NCBI GenBank assembly: GCA_017454485.1
Contig: JAFTCX010000001.1
Span: forward strand, 1 to 55,377
Source of the DNA: Clostridia bacterium
GTDB lineage: Bacteria; Bacillota; Clostridia; Oscillospirales; Acutalibacteraceae
DNA: 55,377 nt
Direction of reading: 5' to 3'
A program made the translations under genes and the position numbers. The notes below the pieces were generated by a model. That model searched no databases, was not told where the DNA came from, and saw only the letters and a program-made list of their open reading frames with translations. Position 1 is the first letter of the stretch. Every line of letters begins with the position of its first letter. Positions 32,283-42,400 of this stretch are shown here, piece after piece.

Positions 32283-33116
32283 ATGGCAGAAAAACAACGA
32301 CTCGATGTGGCGCTGTTTGAACGCGGCTTTGCCGAAAGCCGCGAAAAGGCCAAGGCGCTCATCATGGCCGGACAGGTCTATTTGAACGGCCAAAAGGCGC
32401 AAAAAAGCGGCGACACGGTCAAGGACGGCGACACCCTTGAGGTGCGGGGCGAAAAAATGCCCTATGTCAGCCGCGGCGGAACTAAGCTGGAAAAAGCGAT
32501 GCGCGCGTTTTCGCTGAACCTTTCCGACTGCGTTTGCATGGACATCGGCGCGTCCACGGGCGGCTTTACGGACTGTATGCTGCAAAACGGCGCAAAAAAG
32601 GTCTATGCCATCGACGTCGGCTACGGCCAGCTTGCGTGGAGCCTGCGCTCCGACAAGCGTGTGGTGAATCTGGAACGCACCAATTTCCGCTATGTCACGC
32701 GCGCGCAGGTGCCCGAGGAGATCGACTTCGCCTCGGTGGATGTGGCGTTCATCTCGCTGCGGCTGATCGTGCCGGTGATGCGCGAGCTGTTAGGCGAAGG
32801 CGGCGAAGCGGTGTGCCTGATTAAACCGCAGTTTGAAGCCGGGCGCGAGCACGTCGGCAAAAAAGGCGTTGTGCGCGACAGGGCGGTGCATGAAACAGTG
32901 GTGCGTGAGCTTTGCGCGTTTTTGCTCGAAAGCGGCTTTTCGCTGCTGCATCTCGATTATTCCCCCATCAAAGGGCCGCAGGGCAACATTGAATATCTCA
33001 TCCATATCCGAAGAAGCGATGCGCCGCAATCGTTTTTGACGGTCGGCGCAGCCGAAGTGGTGGCCGCGTCTCATGCCGCGCTGGACAAAGGAGAAGCCGA
33101 TGAAAATCGCAGTTGA
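32283..33116 (+). CDS. tlyA: TlyA-type rRNA (cytidine-2'-O-)-methyltransferase
   Basis: 277 aa: N-terminal S4 RNA-binding domain (residues ~3-65, RLDVALFERGFAESREKAKALI) and FtsJ-like SAM methyltransferase (MDIGASTGGFTDCMLQNGAKKV, AIDVGYGQLAW). By homology it 2'-O-methylates 16S and/or 23S rRNA cytidines. Start ATG 32283 is the second base after the dxs stop. Overlaps nadK by 17 bp. Confidence 0.94.
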   Translation: MAEKQRLDVALFERGFAESREKAKALIMAGQVYLNGQKAQKSGDTVKDGDTLEVRGEKMPYVSRGGTKLEKAMRAFSLNLSDCVCMDIGASTGGFTDCMLQNGAKKVYAIDVGYGQLAWSLRSDKRVVNLERTNFRYVTRAQVPEEIDFASVDVAFISLRLIVPVMRELLGEGGEAVCLIKPQFEAGREHVGKKGVVRDRAVHETVVRELCAFLLESGFSLLHLDYSPIKGPQGNIEYLIHIRRSDAPQSFLTVGAAEVVAASHAALDKGEADENRS

Positions 33117-33957
33117 AGTAAACCTCACACGCGAACACGCGGGCGAAGTGACGCGCGGCGTTTGCCGTGAGCTGGACGCCCTGGGCGCAGATGTGATGAT
33201 GGAAACCGCGCTTTGCGCCCATTTTTCCGATCAGCCCGCGCAGTTTCTTGAAAAAGAAAGCATGCTGCAGCAGTGCGATCTGATGATCGCCATCGGCGGC
33301 GACGGCACGTTTATCCACGCCGCGCACGACGCCGCACGCTTTGACAGGGAAATTCTCGGCATCAACGCCGGTTCGCTCGGCTTTCTTGCCGGCCTTGAAA
33401 AAACCGAGCTGCATCTGCTGCGTGCGCTGACCGAGGGGAACTATCAAATCGACAAGCGCATGATGCTGTGCGTGGAGCATTATGAAGGACAGACGCTGCA
33501 GGAAAAGCACTACTGTCTGAACGACGCCGTCTTTGCCCGCGGCACCAGTATGCGCCTTTGCGATATTTCCGTCAACTGCGGCACCGGCCATGTAAACGAT
33601 TACTTTGCCGACGGGCTGATTTTTGCAACGCCCACCGGCTCCACAGCCTATTCGCTTTCGGCGGGCGGTCCCGTGCTGGAGCCGACGATTGAAAGCGTGA
33701 TTCTCACGCCGATCTGTCCGCATTCGCTGTTTACGCGCGCGCTGATTTTTCGGCCGGAATCGGTCTTTACGCTGCAAATCCGCAATCCAGAGCTGTGCTT
33801 GCCGCTGCTTTCCTGCGACGGGGAGCAGACGCTCAACATCACACCGCAAAGCCGCTTTGTCATTCGCAGAGCCACGCGCACGTGTAAGATCATCCGCATC
33901 AAAACCGAAAGCTTTACCGACGTGCTGTCGCGCAAAATGACAGAGCGCCGGCTTTGA
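33100..33957 (+). CDS. nadK: NAD kinase
   Basis: ATP-dependent NAD phosphorylation to NADP. 285 aa. Signature GGDGTFIHAAH, INAGSLGFLAG, LNDAVFARG and DGLIFATPTGSTAYSLSAGGP. Start ATG 33100, with AAAGGAGAAG in the end of tlyA. The tlyA-nadK-argR-recN order is typical of Clostridia and Bacilli. Confidence 0.97.
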   Translation: MKIAVEVNLTREHAGEVTRGVCRELDALGADVMMETALCAHFSDQPAQFLEKESMLQQCDLMIAIGGDGTFIHAAHDAARFDREILGINAGSLGFLAGLEKTELHLLRALTEGNYQIDKRMMLCVEHYEGQTLQEKHYCLNDAVFARGTSMRLCDISVNCGTGHVNDYFADGLIFATPTGSTAYSLSAGGPVLEPTIESVILTPICPHSLFTRALIFRPESVFTLQIRNPELCLPLLSCDGEQTLNITPQSRFVIRRATRTCKIIRIKTESFTDVLSRKMTERRL

Positions 33958-33973
33958 TAAAGGAGAAAGAACC

Positions 33974-34426
33974 ATGAAAAAAAACCGGCAGGAAGCCATC
34001 CTTTCGCTGATTGAATCCGAAAACGTCAGCACACAGGAGGAGCTGATGCGCGCGCTGAACGCGCTGGGCTATTCCGTGACCCAGGCCACCGTTTCGCGCG
34101 ATATCAAGGCGCTCAAGCTCGTCAAGGTGCCGCTCTCGCAGGGAAAATACCGCTATGCGCCGGCCAAAAGCGAAACGCACGAGGCGTCGGACAAGTTCCA
34201 CGCCATTCTCAAAAACTCCGGCCGCAGTGTGGATTTTGCCGGCAACATGGTCGTTGTCAAATGCTTTTCCGGCATGGCGAACGCCGCGTGCGCCGCTGTG
34301 GACGCGCTCATTGAAGAGCGCATTGTCGGCACACTGGCCGGAGACGACACGTTTTTTGTGCTTTGCCGCGATGAAACGGCCGCGCAAACCATTGCCGCGC
34401 TGCTGCGCACCTATATTGAATCCTGA
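33974..34426 (+). CDS. argR: Arginine repressor
   Basis: Arginine-responsive hexameric repressor. 150 aa. N-terminal winged helix (STQEELMRALNALGYSVTQATVSRDIKALKLVKVP) and C-terminal oligomerisation/arginine domain with VGTLAGDDTFFVLC. Start ATG 33974 follows AAAGGAG. No arginine biosynthesis genes in the window; linkage to recN is a conserved neighbourhood only. Confidence 0.97.
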   Translation: MKKNRQEAILSLIESENVSTQEELMRALNALGYSVTQATVSRDIKALKLVKVPLSQGKYRYAPAKSETHEASDKFHAILKNSGRSVDFAGNMVVVKCFSGMANAACAAVDALIEERIVGTLAGDDTFFVLCRDETAAQTIAALLRTYIES

Positions 34427-34440
34427 TTTGAGGGATATTT

Positions 34441-36123
34441 ATGCTCACAGATTTGCAAATTGAAAATGTTGCGGTGATCCAAAAGGCGCACATCACCTTC
34501 GGCGACGGGCTGAACATCCTTTCGGGCGAAACCGGCGCGGGCAAATCCATCATCATTGACGCGCTCAACGCCGTGCTCGGCGAGCGCACAAGCAAGGACG
34601 TTGTGCGCACGGGCGAAAGCGCCGCAAAGGTGACGGCGTTTTTTGAACAGGTCGAAGAGCGCGTGAACGAGGTGCTTTCCGAACTGGAGCTTGACGCCGA
34701 GGACGACGGGAGCCTGCTCATCTCGCGCACCATCGGCGCCGACGGGCGCACATCCTGCCGTGTCAACGGCCAAAGCGTCACCGTGTCGATGCTGCGCCGG
34801 CTCGGCAGAGAGCTGCTGACCATCTGCGGCCAGCACGACAGTCAGGCGCTGCTGCAAAAGGAAAACCATCTGTCCTTCATCGACCTGCTTGCCGAAGACG
34901 GCGCGCAACTGGCGGCATACAAAGAGGCTTTCCGCGCGCTGAAGGCGGCGCAAAAGGAGCTTTCTGCGCTGCAGCAGAACGAAACGGACAAGCAAAGCCG
35001 GCTGGACTTTTTGCGCTATCAGATCGACGAGCTGGAAAACGCCAACATCACACCCGGCGAACGCGAAAAGCTGAACGCCGAAAAAAAGCGCATTCAAAAC
35101 CGCGAAAACGTGATCGCGTCGCTGCAGGGCGCACGCGCCGTCATGGAGGGCGGCGATGAGGGCGGGGGACTGCTCGGCGGGCTTTATGCGCTCGATCACG
35201 CGCTTTCTTCGCTGACAAAGTTCGATTCCTCCTTCGCCTCGCTGCTGGAGAGCGCCGAAGCGTTCCGCTATACGCTCGAGGACGGGCTTTCCGCAATCTC
35301 CGACGCGCTGCGCTCGTTTGAGGAGGGCGACTGCGACATCGACGAAATTGAAGCGCGGCTGGACGTGCTGTATCGGCTTTCCAAAAAATACGGCGCAACG
35401 GAAGAGGAGATGCTCGAAACGCTGCAAATGCTGCAAGCGCAGTATGACGCGATCGCCTTTGCCGATGAGCGCCGCGCACAGCTTGAAGAACAGGTGCAGC
35501 AGCTGGAAAACGCCGTGCTGCAAAGCGGCTGCTTCCTTTCCGATTGCCGCAAGGTCGCGGCGGAGCGCTTTGAAGCGCAGGTGCGCCGGGAGCTGATGGA
35601 CCTCGATATGCCCGACGCGCAGTTTGAAGTGCGCTTTCTGGAGCAGGACGCCGCGCCGAACGGCCTGGACGATGTGGAGTTTCTCATCTCCGCCAACCGC
35701 GGACAGGAGCCGCGTGCGCTTTCCAAAATTGCGTCCGGCGGCGAGCTGTCGCGTGTGATGCTCGCCATCCGCTGCGTGCTGTCCGACGCGGACAAGCGGC
35801 AAACGATGATTTTTGACGAGATCGATGCCGGCGTCAGTGGCCGCGCGGCGAATAAGATTGCCCAAAAGCTGCGGCAGGTGGCGAGCAGCAGCCAGGTGCT
35901 TTGCGTGACCCATCTCGCGCAGATCGCGGCGGCGGCCGACCGCCATTTGCTGATTGAAAAAAGCGCGGACGAGACGCAGACCTACACGTCGGTCATTCCG
36001 CTGGACGGCGAAAAACGCGAGCAGGAGATCGCGCGCATGATCGGCGGCTCGGTCATCACGCCGGCCACACTGGAATCCGCGCGGGAATTGATGCGGTTCG
36101 CCTTGCGAACGCAAGGCGAATGA
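34441..36123 (+). CDS. recN: DNA repair protein RecN
   Basis: SMC-like ATPase acting early at double-strand breaks. 560 aa. Walker A GETGAGKSIIIDAL (about residues 29-42), long coiled coil through the middle, ABC signature KIASGGELSRVMLAI and Walker B TMIFDEIDAGVSG near the C-terminus, followed by VLCVTHLAQIA. Start ATG 34441 follows GAGGGA. Last gene of the superoperon; the spoIVB and spo0A genes that often follow recN are not here. Confidence 0.97.
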   Translation: MLTDLQIENVAVIQKAHITFGDGLNILSGETGAGKSIIIDALNAVLGERTSKDVVRTGESAAKVTAFFEQVEERVNEVLSELELDAEDDGSLLISRTIGADGRTSCRVNGQSVTVSMLRRLGRELLTICGQHDSQALLQKENHLSFIDLLAEDGAQLAAYKEAFRALKAAQKELSALQQNETDKQSRLDFLRYQIDELENANITPGEREKLNAEKKRIQNRENVIASLQGARAVMEGGDEGGGLLGGLYALDHALSSLTKFDSSFASLLESAEAFRYTLEDGLSAISDALRSFEEGDCDIDEIEARLDVLYRLSKKYGATEEEMLETLQMLQAQYDAIAFADERRAQLEEQVQQLENAVLQSGCFLSDCRKVAAERFEAQVRRELMDLDMPDAQFEVRFLEQDAAPNGLDDVEFLISANRGQEPRALSKIASGGELSRVMLAIRCVLSDADKRQTMIFDEIDAGVSGRAANKIAQKLRQVASSSQVLCVTHLAQIAAAADRHLLIEKSADETQTYTSVIPLDGEKREQEIARMIGGSVITPATLESARELMRFALRTQGE

Positions 36124-36124
36124 G

Positions 36125-36228
36125 GGATTGAGTGATTGAGGGATTGAGTGAATGAGTGAATGAGGGAATGAGGGAATGAGGGATTGAGTGGAGAGCAAAA
36201 TGTACTTAACCGCTTAACCGCTTAACCT
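36125..36228. repeat. Octamer tandem arrays after recN
   Basis: About eight degenerate units of GAGGGATT/GAGTGAAT (36125-36189), then three units of CTTAACC(G/T) (36205-36228). No coding potential, no terminator hairpin for recN seen within them. Confidence 0.9.
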
Positions 36229-36251
36229 CTGTTCCCTGTTTCCCGTTTTGG

Positions 36252-36284
36252 AAATAAAAAGAACACCTGCAGTTTTCGCAGGTG
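36252..36284 (-). terminator. Terminator of the DUF2442-yafQ-relB unit
   Basis: CACCTGC/GCAGGTG hairpin with a 7-nt loop. On the minus strand it is followed by TTCTTTTTATTT; on the plus strand there is no T-run. Confidence 0.85.
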
Positions 36285-36297
36285 CGGTTCATACGGT

Positions 36298-36345
36298 GTG
36301 ATTTTGTTTGCGGAATATGGAAATGAAATGCGGTTTGCTTTCAGC
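36298..36345. repeat. 48-bp direct repeat flanking the toxin-antitoxin unit, copy 1
   Basis: Matches 37177-37224 with 3 mismatches in 48. Copy 1 ends inside the last codons of the DUF2442 gene; copy 2 lies between promoter and antitoxin start. Confidence 0.93.
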
Positions 36346-36646
36346 CAACGTCCGGCAGAAAAGATGAAACCGGTTTTCCGTTGCGGTACAGCCATTCAGG
36401 AGCAATATCAATCGTGCCGTTTTCCCACAGAATTGTGCCGAGGTCAACAAAAAAGGCATCAAATTTTGCCTGGTCTTTCAGTGGCGAAAAGACTGCGCCG
36501 TTCAACAGTGGTGTACAGTCCACCTCCCGTACCGAACCGTCGTTGAAGGCCACAATCAGACAGTAATTTTCTTTTTTGCGTGCACGCATGACTTCCAAAA
36601 CCGGCGTTGGATCGTCTGCATATACAATGCCGTCACGAATATACAT
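36341..36646 (-). CDS. DUF2442-family protein
   Basis: 101 aa. YCLIVAFNDGSVREVDCTPLL, GAVFSPLKDQAKFDAFFVD and TILWENGTIDIAPEWLY match the DUF2442 pattern; members often sit next to toxin-antitoxin pairs or mobile DNA, function unknown. Ends in the flanking 48-bp repeat, so the last residues may be altered by the repeat. Third gene of the minus-strand unit, 10 bp after yafQ. Confidence 0.8.
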   Translation of the reverse strand: MYIRDGIVYADDPTPVLEVMRARKKENYCLIVAFNDGSVREVDCTPLLNGAVFSPLKDQAKFDAFFVDLGTILWENGTIDIAPEWLYRNGKPVSSFLPDVG

Positions 36647-36656
36647 AACGATTTCC

Positions 36657-36932
36657 TCAACGAAAAAGATCGGAATGCGTGCCGGTACGTGTCAAAATCA
36701 AAATCAGATTTCCTTTATTGACTTGATAAATCAAAAGCCAATCCGGTTCAATATGGCACTCACGGAATCCTCTATAGTTTTGCTTCAAATCATGATCGCG
36801 GTTCTTCTCCGGCAATGGTTGTTCGTCCGCCAGCAAAGTGACAACCGCATTCATTTTTGACAGATCATATCCACGTTTTTGCAGTCGCTTTAAGTCGCGG
36901 TCAAATTTTCCGGTGCGTAAGACCTTAAGCAT
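36657..36932 (-). CDS. yafQ: YafQ-type mRNA interferase toxin
   Basis: 91 aa RelE/ParE-fold toxin of the YafQ subgroup, ribosome-dependent mRNA cleavage by homology. Pattern: GKFDRDLKRLQKRGYDLSKM, LPEKNRDHDLKQNYRGFRECHIEPDWLLIYQV, and C-terminal LILTRTGTHSDLF containing the family's conserved His. ATG 36932 overlaps the antitoxin stop by 8 bp; an in-frame TTG lies two codons upstream. All residues expected of an active toxin appear present. Confidence 0.9.
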   Translation of the reverse strand: MLKVLRTGKFDRDLKRLQKRGYDLSKMNAVVTLLADEQPLPEKNRDHDLKQNYRGFRECHIEPDWLLIYQVNKGNLILILTRTGTHSDLFR

Positions 36933-37155
36933 CGTCAAGCACCTCGCGCATCAGATCTTCAAAGCTGTTGAATGATGGATAACGGTCGGGATGCGAGGCG
37001 ATTTCCTCTGCTTCTTTCAGCGCTTCCAGCGTTTCCTCGTTCGGAATTTCAGCATCATCCGGCAGAAAGTTTTCTGCAATCTGCACGAGAAGATCAACTT
37101 GCTCTTCTGTGAGACAAAGCGCGATTGCATCAAGACGGTTCAGTGACGGTGACAT
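36925..37155 (-). CDS. RelB/DinJ-like antitoxin
   Basis: 76 aa, acidic: LDAIALCLTEEQVDLLVQIAENFLPDD, PNEETLEALKEAEEIASHPD and C-terminal FNSFEDLMREVLDDA, the usual toxin-wrapping tail. ATG 37155 has a perfect AAAAGGAGG 8 bp upstream, so the longer upstream frame is rejected. The N-terminus is less like a plain ribbon-helix-helix than DinJ, so DNA binding is uncertain. Confidence 0.82.
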   Translation of the reverse strand: MSPSLNRLDAIALCLTEEQVDLLVQIAENFLPDDAEIPNEETLEALKEAEEIASHPDRYPSFNSFEDLMREVLDDA

Positions 37156-37176
37156 AGTAACGCCTCCTTTTACAAA

Positions 37177-37224
37177 GTGATTTCGTTTGCGGAATATGGA
37201 ATTGAAATGCGGTTTGCTTGCAGC
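37177..37224. repeat. 48-bp direct repeat flanking the toxin-antitoxin unit, copy 2
   Basis: See copy 1 at 36298. Lies in the 5' untranslated region of the toxin-antitoxin transcript. Confidence 0.93.
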
Positions 37225-37227
37225 TCT

Positions 37228-37256
37228 ATTATAGCACATCTTCGCCCGAATATCAA
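37228..37256 (-). promoter_or_regulatory. Promoter of the toxin-antitoxin unit
   Basis: Minus-strand TTGATA and TATAAT with 17-bp spacing, 73 bp before the antitoxin ATG. Just outside the 48-bp repeat. Confidence 0.85.
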
Positions 37257-37323
37257 GCCCCGCAGACGGAATCGCAGAGCGATTTGCGCACGCCGTAAGG
37301 CATGTGGTGGGTGAGGCTTGATC

Positions 37324-37384
37324 GACGCATCGCGCTTTGCGCGGCGTCCCTCAATTGCGAATTGCGAATTGCAAATTGCGAATT
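37324..37384 (+). repeat. GACGC hairpin plus AATTGCG heptamer array
   Basis: GACGC-AT-CGCGC-TTT-GCGCG-GCGTC hairpin followed by TCC-TCAATTGCG and about five 7-bp units. First of the recurring hairpin/heptamer units, between the toxin-antitoxin promoter and the tyrS promoter. Confidence 0.88.
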
Positions 37385-37409
37385 AATCTCATTCCACATT
37401 ATTTTTTAT

Positions 37410-37438
37410 TGACATTTTCCCTCAAAAATAGTATGATA
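37410..37438 (+). promoter_or_regulatory. tyrS promoter
   Basis: TTGACA and TATGAT, 17-bp spacing, about 39 bp before the ATG; the leader is too short for a T-box. Confidence 0.88.
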
Positions 37439-37476
37439 AATTGAATCACCATAAAAAAGCGAAAGGACGCAAACTG

Positions 37477-38700
37477 ATGCAAATTTATGAAGAACTCGTA
37501 GCAAGAGGCCTGATCGCGCAGGTCACAGACGAAGAAGAGATCCGCGCGCTGGTCAACAACGGCAAAGCGGTGTTTTATATCGGCTTTGACCCGACGGCGG
37601 ATTCGCTGCACGTGGGTCACTTTATGGCGCTTTGCCTGATGAAGCGGCTGCAAATGGCGGGCAACAAGCCCATCGCCCTCATCGGCGGCGGAACGGCCAT
37701 GATCGGCGACCCCTCAGGCCGCACGGATATGCGCCAGATGATGACGAAGGAAACCATTCAGCACAACTGCGACTGCTTTAAAAAGCAGATGAGCCGCTTT
37801 ATCGATTTTTCCGACGGCAAGGCGCTGATGGTGAACAACGCGGACTGGCTGCTCGATCTGAACTATGTGGAGCTGCTGCGCGAAGTGGGCGCGTGCTTTT
37901 CGGTGAACAATATGCTGCGCGCGGAATGCTATAAGCAGCGCATGGAAAAGGGGCTTTCGTTCCTGGAATTCAACTACATGATCATGCAAAGCTACGACTT
38001 CTATTCGCTGTATCAGAAATACGGCTGCAATATGCAGTTCGGCGGCGACGACCAGTGGAGCAATATGCTCGGCGGCACGGAGCTGATCCGCAAAAAGCTG
38101 GGCAAGGACGCGTTTGCAATGACCATCACGCTGCTGCTCAATTCCGAGGGCAAGAAGATGGGCAAAACGCAAAAGGGCGCCGTGTGGCTCGATCCCGAAA
38201 AGACCAGCCCGTATGAATTCTATCAGTATTGGCGCAATGTGGACGACGCAGATGTGCTCAAATGCATTCGGATGCTGACCTTCCTGCCGCTGGACGAGAT
38301 CGACAAAATGGAATCGTGGCAGGGGAGTGAGCTGAACAAGGCCAAGGAGATCCTCGCGTTTGAGCTGACCAAGCTCGTGCACGGCGAGGAGGAGGCCGCA
38401 AAGGCGCAGGAGACCGCAAAAGCGCTCTTTTCCGGCGGTGCGGACGCGGAAAACATGCCCGCAACCTCGCTGGAGGCCGGTGCGCTTGACGCGGGCTTGA
38501 CGATTGTGGACGCGATGGCGCTTTGCGGTCTTGTAAAATCCAAGGGCGAAGCGCGTCGTTTGGTTCAGCAGGGCGGCGTTTCGCTGAACGACGAAAAAAT
38601 TGCCGATCCCATGCGTGCGTTGACGCAAGCTGATTTCGCAAAGGGCTACGCAGTACTCAAAAAAGGAAAAAAGGTGTTCCATAAGCTTCTTCTCGCTTGA
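37477..38700 (+). CDS. tyrS: Tyrosyl-tRNA synthetase
   Basis: Charges tRNA-Tyr. 407 aa class I synthetase. [15 protein letters not shown] carries the HIGH-like site (H45-V-G-H48), [12 protein letters not shown] binds tyrosine, and KMGKT (K227-T231) replaces KMSKS. C-terminal S4-like domain ([21 protein letters not shown]). The synthetase belongs to the TyrRS form with the KMGKT-type loop. Start ATG 37477 follows GAAAGGA. Confidence 0.97.
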   Translation: MQIYEELVARGLIAQVTDEEEIRALVNNGKAVFYIGFDPTADSLHVGHFMALCLMKRLQMAGNKPIALIGGGTAMIGDPSGRTDMRQMMTKETIQHNCDCFKKQMSRFIDFSDGKALMVNNADWLLDLNYVELLREVGACFSVNNMLRAECYKQRMEKGLSFLEFNYMIMQSYDFYSLYQKYGCNMQFGGDDQWSNMLGGTELIRKKLGKDAFAMTITLLLNSEGKKMGKTQKGAVWLDPEKTSPYEFYQYWRNVDDADVLKCIRMLTFLPLDEIDKMESWQGSELNKAKEILAFELTKLVHGEEEAAKAQETAKALFSGGADAENMPATSLEAGALDAGLTIVDAMALCGLVKSKGEARRLVQQGGVSLNDEKIADPMRALTQADFAKGYAVLKKGKKVFHKLLLA

Positions 38701-38738
38701 CGCGAGAAGAAGTGCATTGCGCGCAGCGCAATGCAGAT

Positions 38739-39046
<308 letters not shown>

Positions 39047-39067
39047 AATTGCTTTCAGGAGGTTCCC

Positions 39068-39496
39068 ATGAAATCCATTCGACTTTCTCCCATCCTCGTC
39101 GCGGTGCTCAATCTTGCCGCCGCGGTGCTGTATTACGTCTTCCCGACCCACATCCCGCTCAACATGGAGCTGAGCAAGCAGCAGGAGTTTATCCTTGCCG
39201 GAACTGCGGTCGGCGTTGCATTTGTTTCGCTTGTGCTCTATTTCATCGCAACGCGCAAGGTGCTTTTCCGCACCCGCTTTTGGCAGCAGCGCGTCGGCCA
39301 TCTGTTTGCGCTTTTTGCGCAAAGCTTTGTGTTTGGTGAGAATCTTTCAAAATTTATCAAAGCGTTCAAATATGATTTTGTCCCGGTCATGCCCTCGAAC
39401 ACCGTCGGCGTGTGGATGCTGGTATTGTCCGGACTGCTGATCATCGGCGCGGTTCTGCATCCGCGCAAAACTATTTTGACTGAAACCGAGGCTTGA
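39068..39496 (+). CDS. Small polytopic membrane protein, DUF1648-like
   Basis: 142 aa with about four hydrophobic helices. The N-terminal part (LYYVFPTHIPLNMELSKQQEF, then a long helix) resembles DUF1648, the domain found in SdpI-type immunity proteins, but the SdpI signature is missing. Function unknown. ATG 39068 follows AGGAGG. It is 3 bp ahead of the alpha-mannosidase gene, so the two are co-transcribed. Confidence 0.7.
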   Translation: MKSIRLSPILVAVLNLAAAVLYYVFPTHIPLNMELSKQQEFILAGTAVGVAFVSLVLYFIATRKVLFRTRFWQQRVGHLFALFAQSFVFGENLSKFIKAFKYDFVPVMPSNTVGVWMLVLSGLLIIGAVLHPRKTILTETEA

Positions 39497-39499
39497 TCT

Positions 39500-42400
39500 A
39501 TGGAACAGGAAAAACGCATTTATACCATCGGCACCGCGCATCTCGATACGGTTTGGAACTGGGACTTTGAGCATGTGCTCTCGGTCTGTTTGCCGAACAC
39601 GCTGCGCGACAACTTTGCGCTGTTTGCGAAGTACCCCGATTATAAGTTCAACTTTGAGGGTGCTTACCGCTATGAGCTGTTCGAGGAATACTATCCCGAC
39701 GAGTTCGAAATCCTCAAGCAGTTCGTCGCGCAGGGACGCTGGGCGCCCTGCGGCAGCAGCTATGAAAACGGCGACGTGAACGTGCCGTCGCCCGAATCGC
39801 TGCTGCGCAACATCCTTTACGGCAACCGCTATTTCCAAAACAAGTTCGGCTGCCGCAGCAACGATATCTTTCTGCCGGACTGCTTCGGCTTCGGCTATGC
39901 GCTGCCCTCGATCGCGGCGCACGCCGGTCTGCGCGGCTTTTCCACGCAAAAGCTCACCTGGGGCAGCACCTACGGCATCCCGTTCGACATCGGCCGCTGG
40001 CAGGGCCCCGACGGAAAGCAGATCTTCGCCTCGCTCGACCCGAAGAGCTACTGCACGGTGTTCAAGCAGATTCGCACGGACAAGAATTTGCTCAAAAAGC
40101 TCAAAAAGAACGAAAAGGACTACGGTCTGCCCTGGACGTTCGCCTATCACGGCGTCGGCGACGTGGGCGGCGCACCGAAGGAGGAATCGGTCAAAACGCT
40201 GGAAAGCGAAATGGCGCAAAACGACACGCAGGACATCAAGGTGCTTTCCGCGTCCACCACGCAGTTCTTTGACGATCTTGCCGCGCTGGACGAAAGCGAA
40301 CAAAACCGTCTGCCGCTTTGGAACAATGAGCTGACCATGACGAACCACGGCGCAGGCTCCTACACCTCGCGCGCCTTCGGCAAACGCTGCAACCGCAAAA
40401 ACGAGGAGCTGGCCGGAATGACCGAGCGCGTCAGCGTGATTGCAAACAAGCTTTGCGGCGCGGCTTATCCGAAGGAAGCCATTGACTTCGGCTGGAAAAA
40501 AACCATTGCCCACACCTTCCACGACGACCTCACCGGCACGTCAGTCGAGCGCGTGTATAAGCGCTCGTGGAACGATTACATCCTTGCCGCCAACCGCCTG
40601 AGCTCTGCTTTTGAAGGCGCGGCGAGCGAAATTGTGCGCAACATGGACACGTCCTGGACCAAGGGCATCGCCGTTGTGGTGTCCAACACCTTAGAGCAAA
40701 GCCGCATGGCGCCGGTGGAGATCACCGTGCCCGCCGCCGGCTATAAATTTGTGCGCGTGTTTGAAAAGGGCGGCAGGGAAGTGCCCTCGCAGATTCTTTC
40801 AAACGATGAAAACAGCATCCGGCTTTGCTTTTGCGCCGCTGTGCCCGCGCTGGGCTTCAAAGCGTTCGATGTGCTTTACAGCTATGAGCCGTGCAAGCTG
40901 AACGTCGGCGTGCGCACGTCCGGCAATGTGATCGAAAACTTCAAATACATCGTCACCGTCAACGCCAAGGGCGACATCTCGTCCATCATTGACAAAACCA
41001 TCGGCAAGGAGCTGCTGGAAAAGCCGATCCGCTTTGAGCTGAACAAATACGAGGGCAACAAGGCGTATCCGGCGTGGGAGCTGACGTTTGACGAGGTGAA
41101 AAAATATCCGTGGGAGTTTGCGGAAAACGGCGAGGTGGAGCTGATTGAAAAAGGCCCCGTGCGCGCCACGCTGAAAATTACGCAGACCGCCGGAAAATCC
41201 AAGTTTGTCCGCTTCGTCTCCCTTTGGGCAGGCGGTCAGTGGGTCGATGTGAAAAACGAGGTGGAATGGCGTGAGTTTTCGCGCATTCTGCACAACGGCT
41301 TTTCCTTCACCGCCCACAGCAAAAACGCAACCTACGACCTCGGGCTGGGCGTCATCAAGCGCGGCATTATGCGCAAAAAGCTCTATGCCGTGCCGGCGCA
41401 AAAATGGGTCGATTTGTCCGATCTCAAGAAAAACTTCGGCGTGTCCGTGTTCAGCGACAGCAAATACGGCTGGATGCAAAAGGACGAGAGCACCTTGCGC
41501 TTAACCGTGATTCACACCCCGAAGCATTACTACCGCCACGACAGCGTGCAGGGCATGATGGACTTCGGTCTGAACCGCTACGGCTACGCCATCTTTTCCC
41601 ACGCCGGCGAATGGAACAAGGAAACGCAGCTAAACGCGGCGGCCTTCCATCAGCCGCTGACGGCGTTCATCACCGAAGCGCATCCGGGCGTGCTGGGCAA
41701 CAGCTATTCCTTCGGCAAAATCAACACCGACGGCGTGCTCATTCGCGCCATTAAGCTGGCCGAAGACAGCGACGAGGTCATTGTGCGTGTCAACGAAGCC
41801 ACCGGCCGCCACATCCACGACGTTTCGCTCACGCTCGGCGAGGGCATTGAATATGCGTCTCAGGTCAACGGGCAGGAGGACGTGCTTGCGCCCGCCATTG
41901 TGGAGGACGGCGCACTGGTGTTTGACCTTGCGCCCTATGAGGTGAAATCCTTCGCGCTCTCTCTGCTGCCCGCGCGGCGCGGCGTCTGCGCCGAACAGCG
42001 CACGCTGGAGCTTGCGTATAACCACGGCATCGTCACCTTTAACCACAACCGTGGCGACGCTTCCATTCCGACCGTCGGCGTGTCTGTTCCGGGCGAGCTG
42101 TTCCCGAAAACCGTGGACTGCGCCGGCATCCATTTTGACCTTGCGCCGGCGTTCGACAAGCTCAACGCTATGGTCTGCGCCGGTCAGCGCATCCGCACCG
42201 AGGGCAACCGGCTTTACTTCCTCGCGGCCAGCCTTTACGGCGACAAGACCTATGAATTCAAGGTCGGCGCACGCAAGGAGAAGGTCAGGGTGCAGGCGAT
42301 AGGTGAACGTGTCGGCGGCTGGGACCTCTATCATCTGGCCGAGACCGCGTTCATCAAAACCGACCGTCTGGCGCTGGAATTCACCCATACCCACGCCGAC

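Noticed and set aside
36125-36260. Replication origin or DnaA boxes in the AT-rich arrays
   Set aside because: No TTATNCACA-type boxes; arrays are simple octamers after recN.
37384-37476. T-box leader for tyrS
   Set aside because: Promoter lies only ~39 bp before the ATG and no T-box sequence or specifier loop is present.
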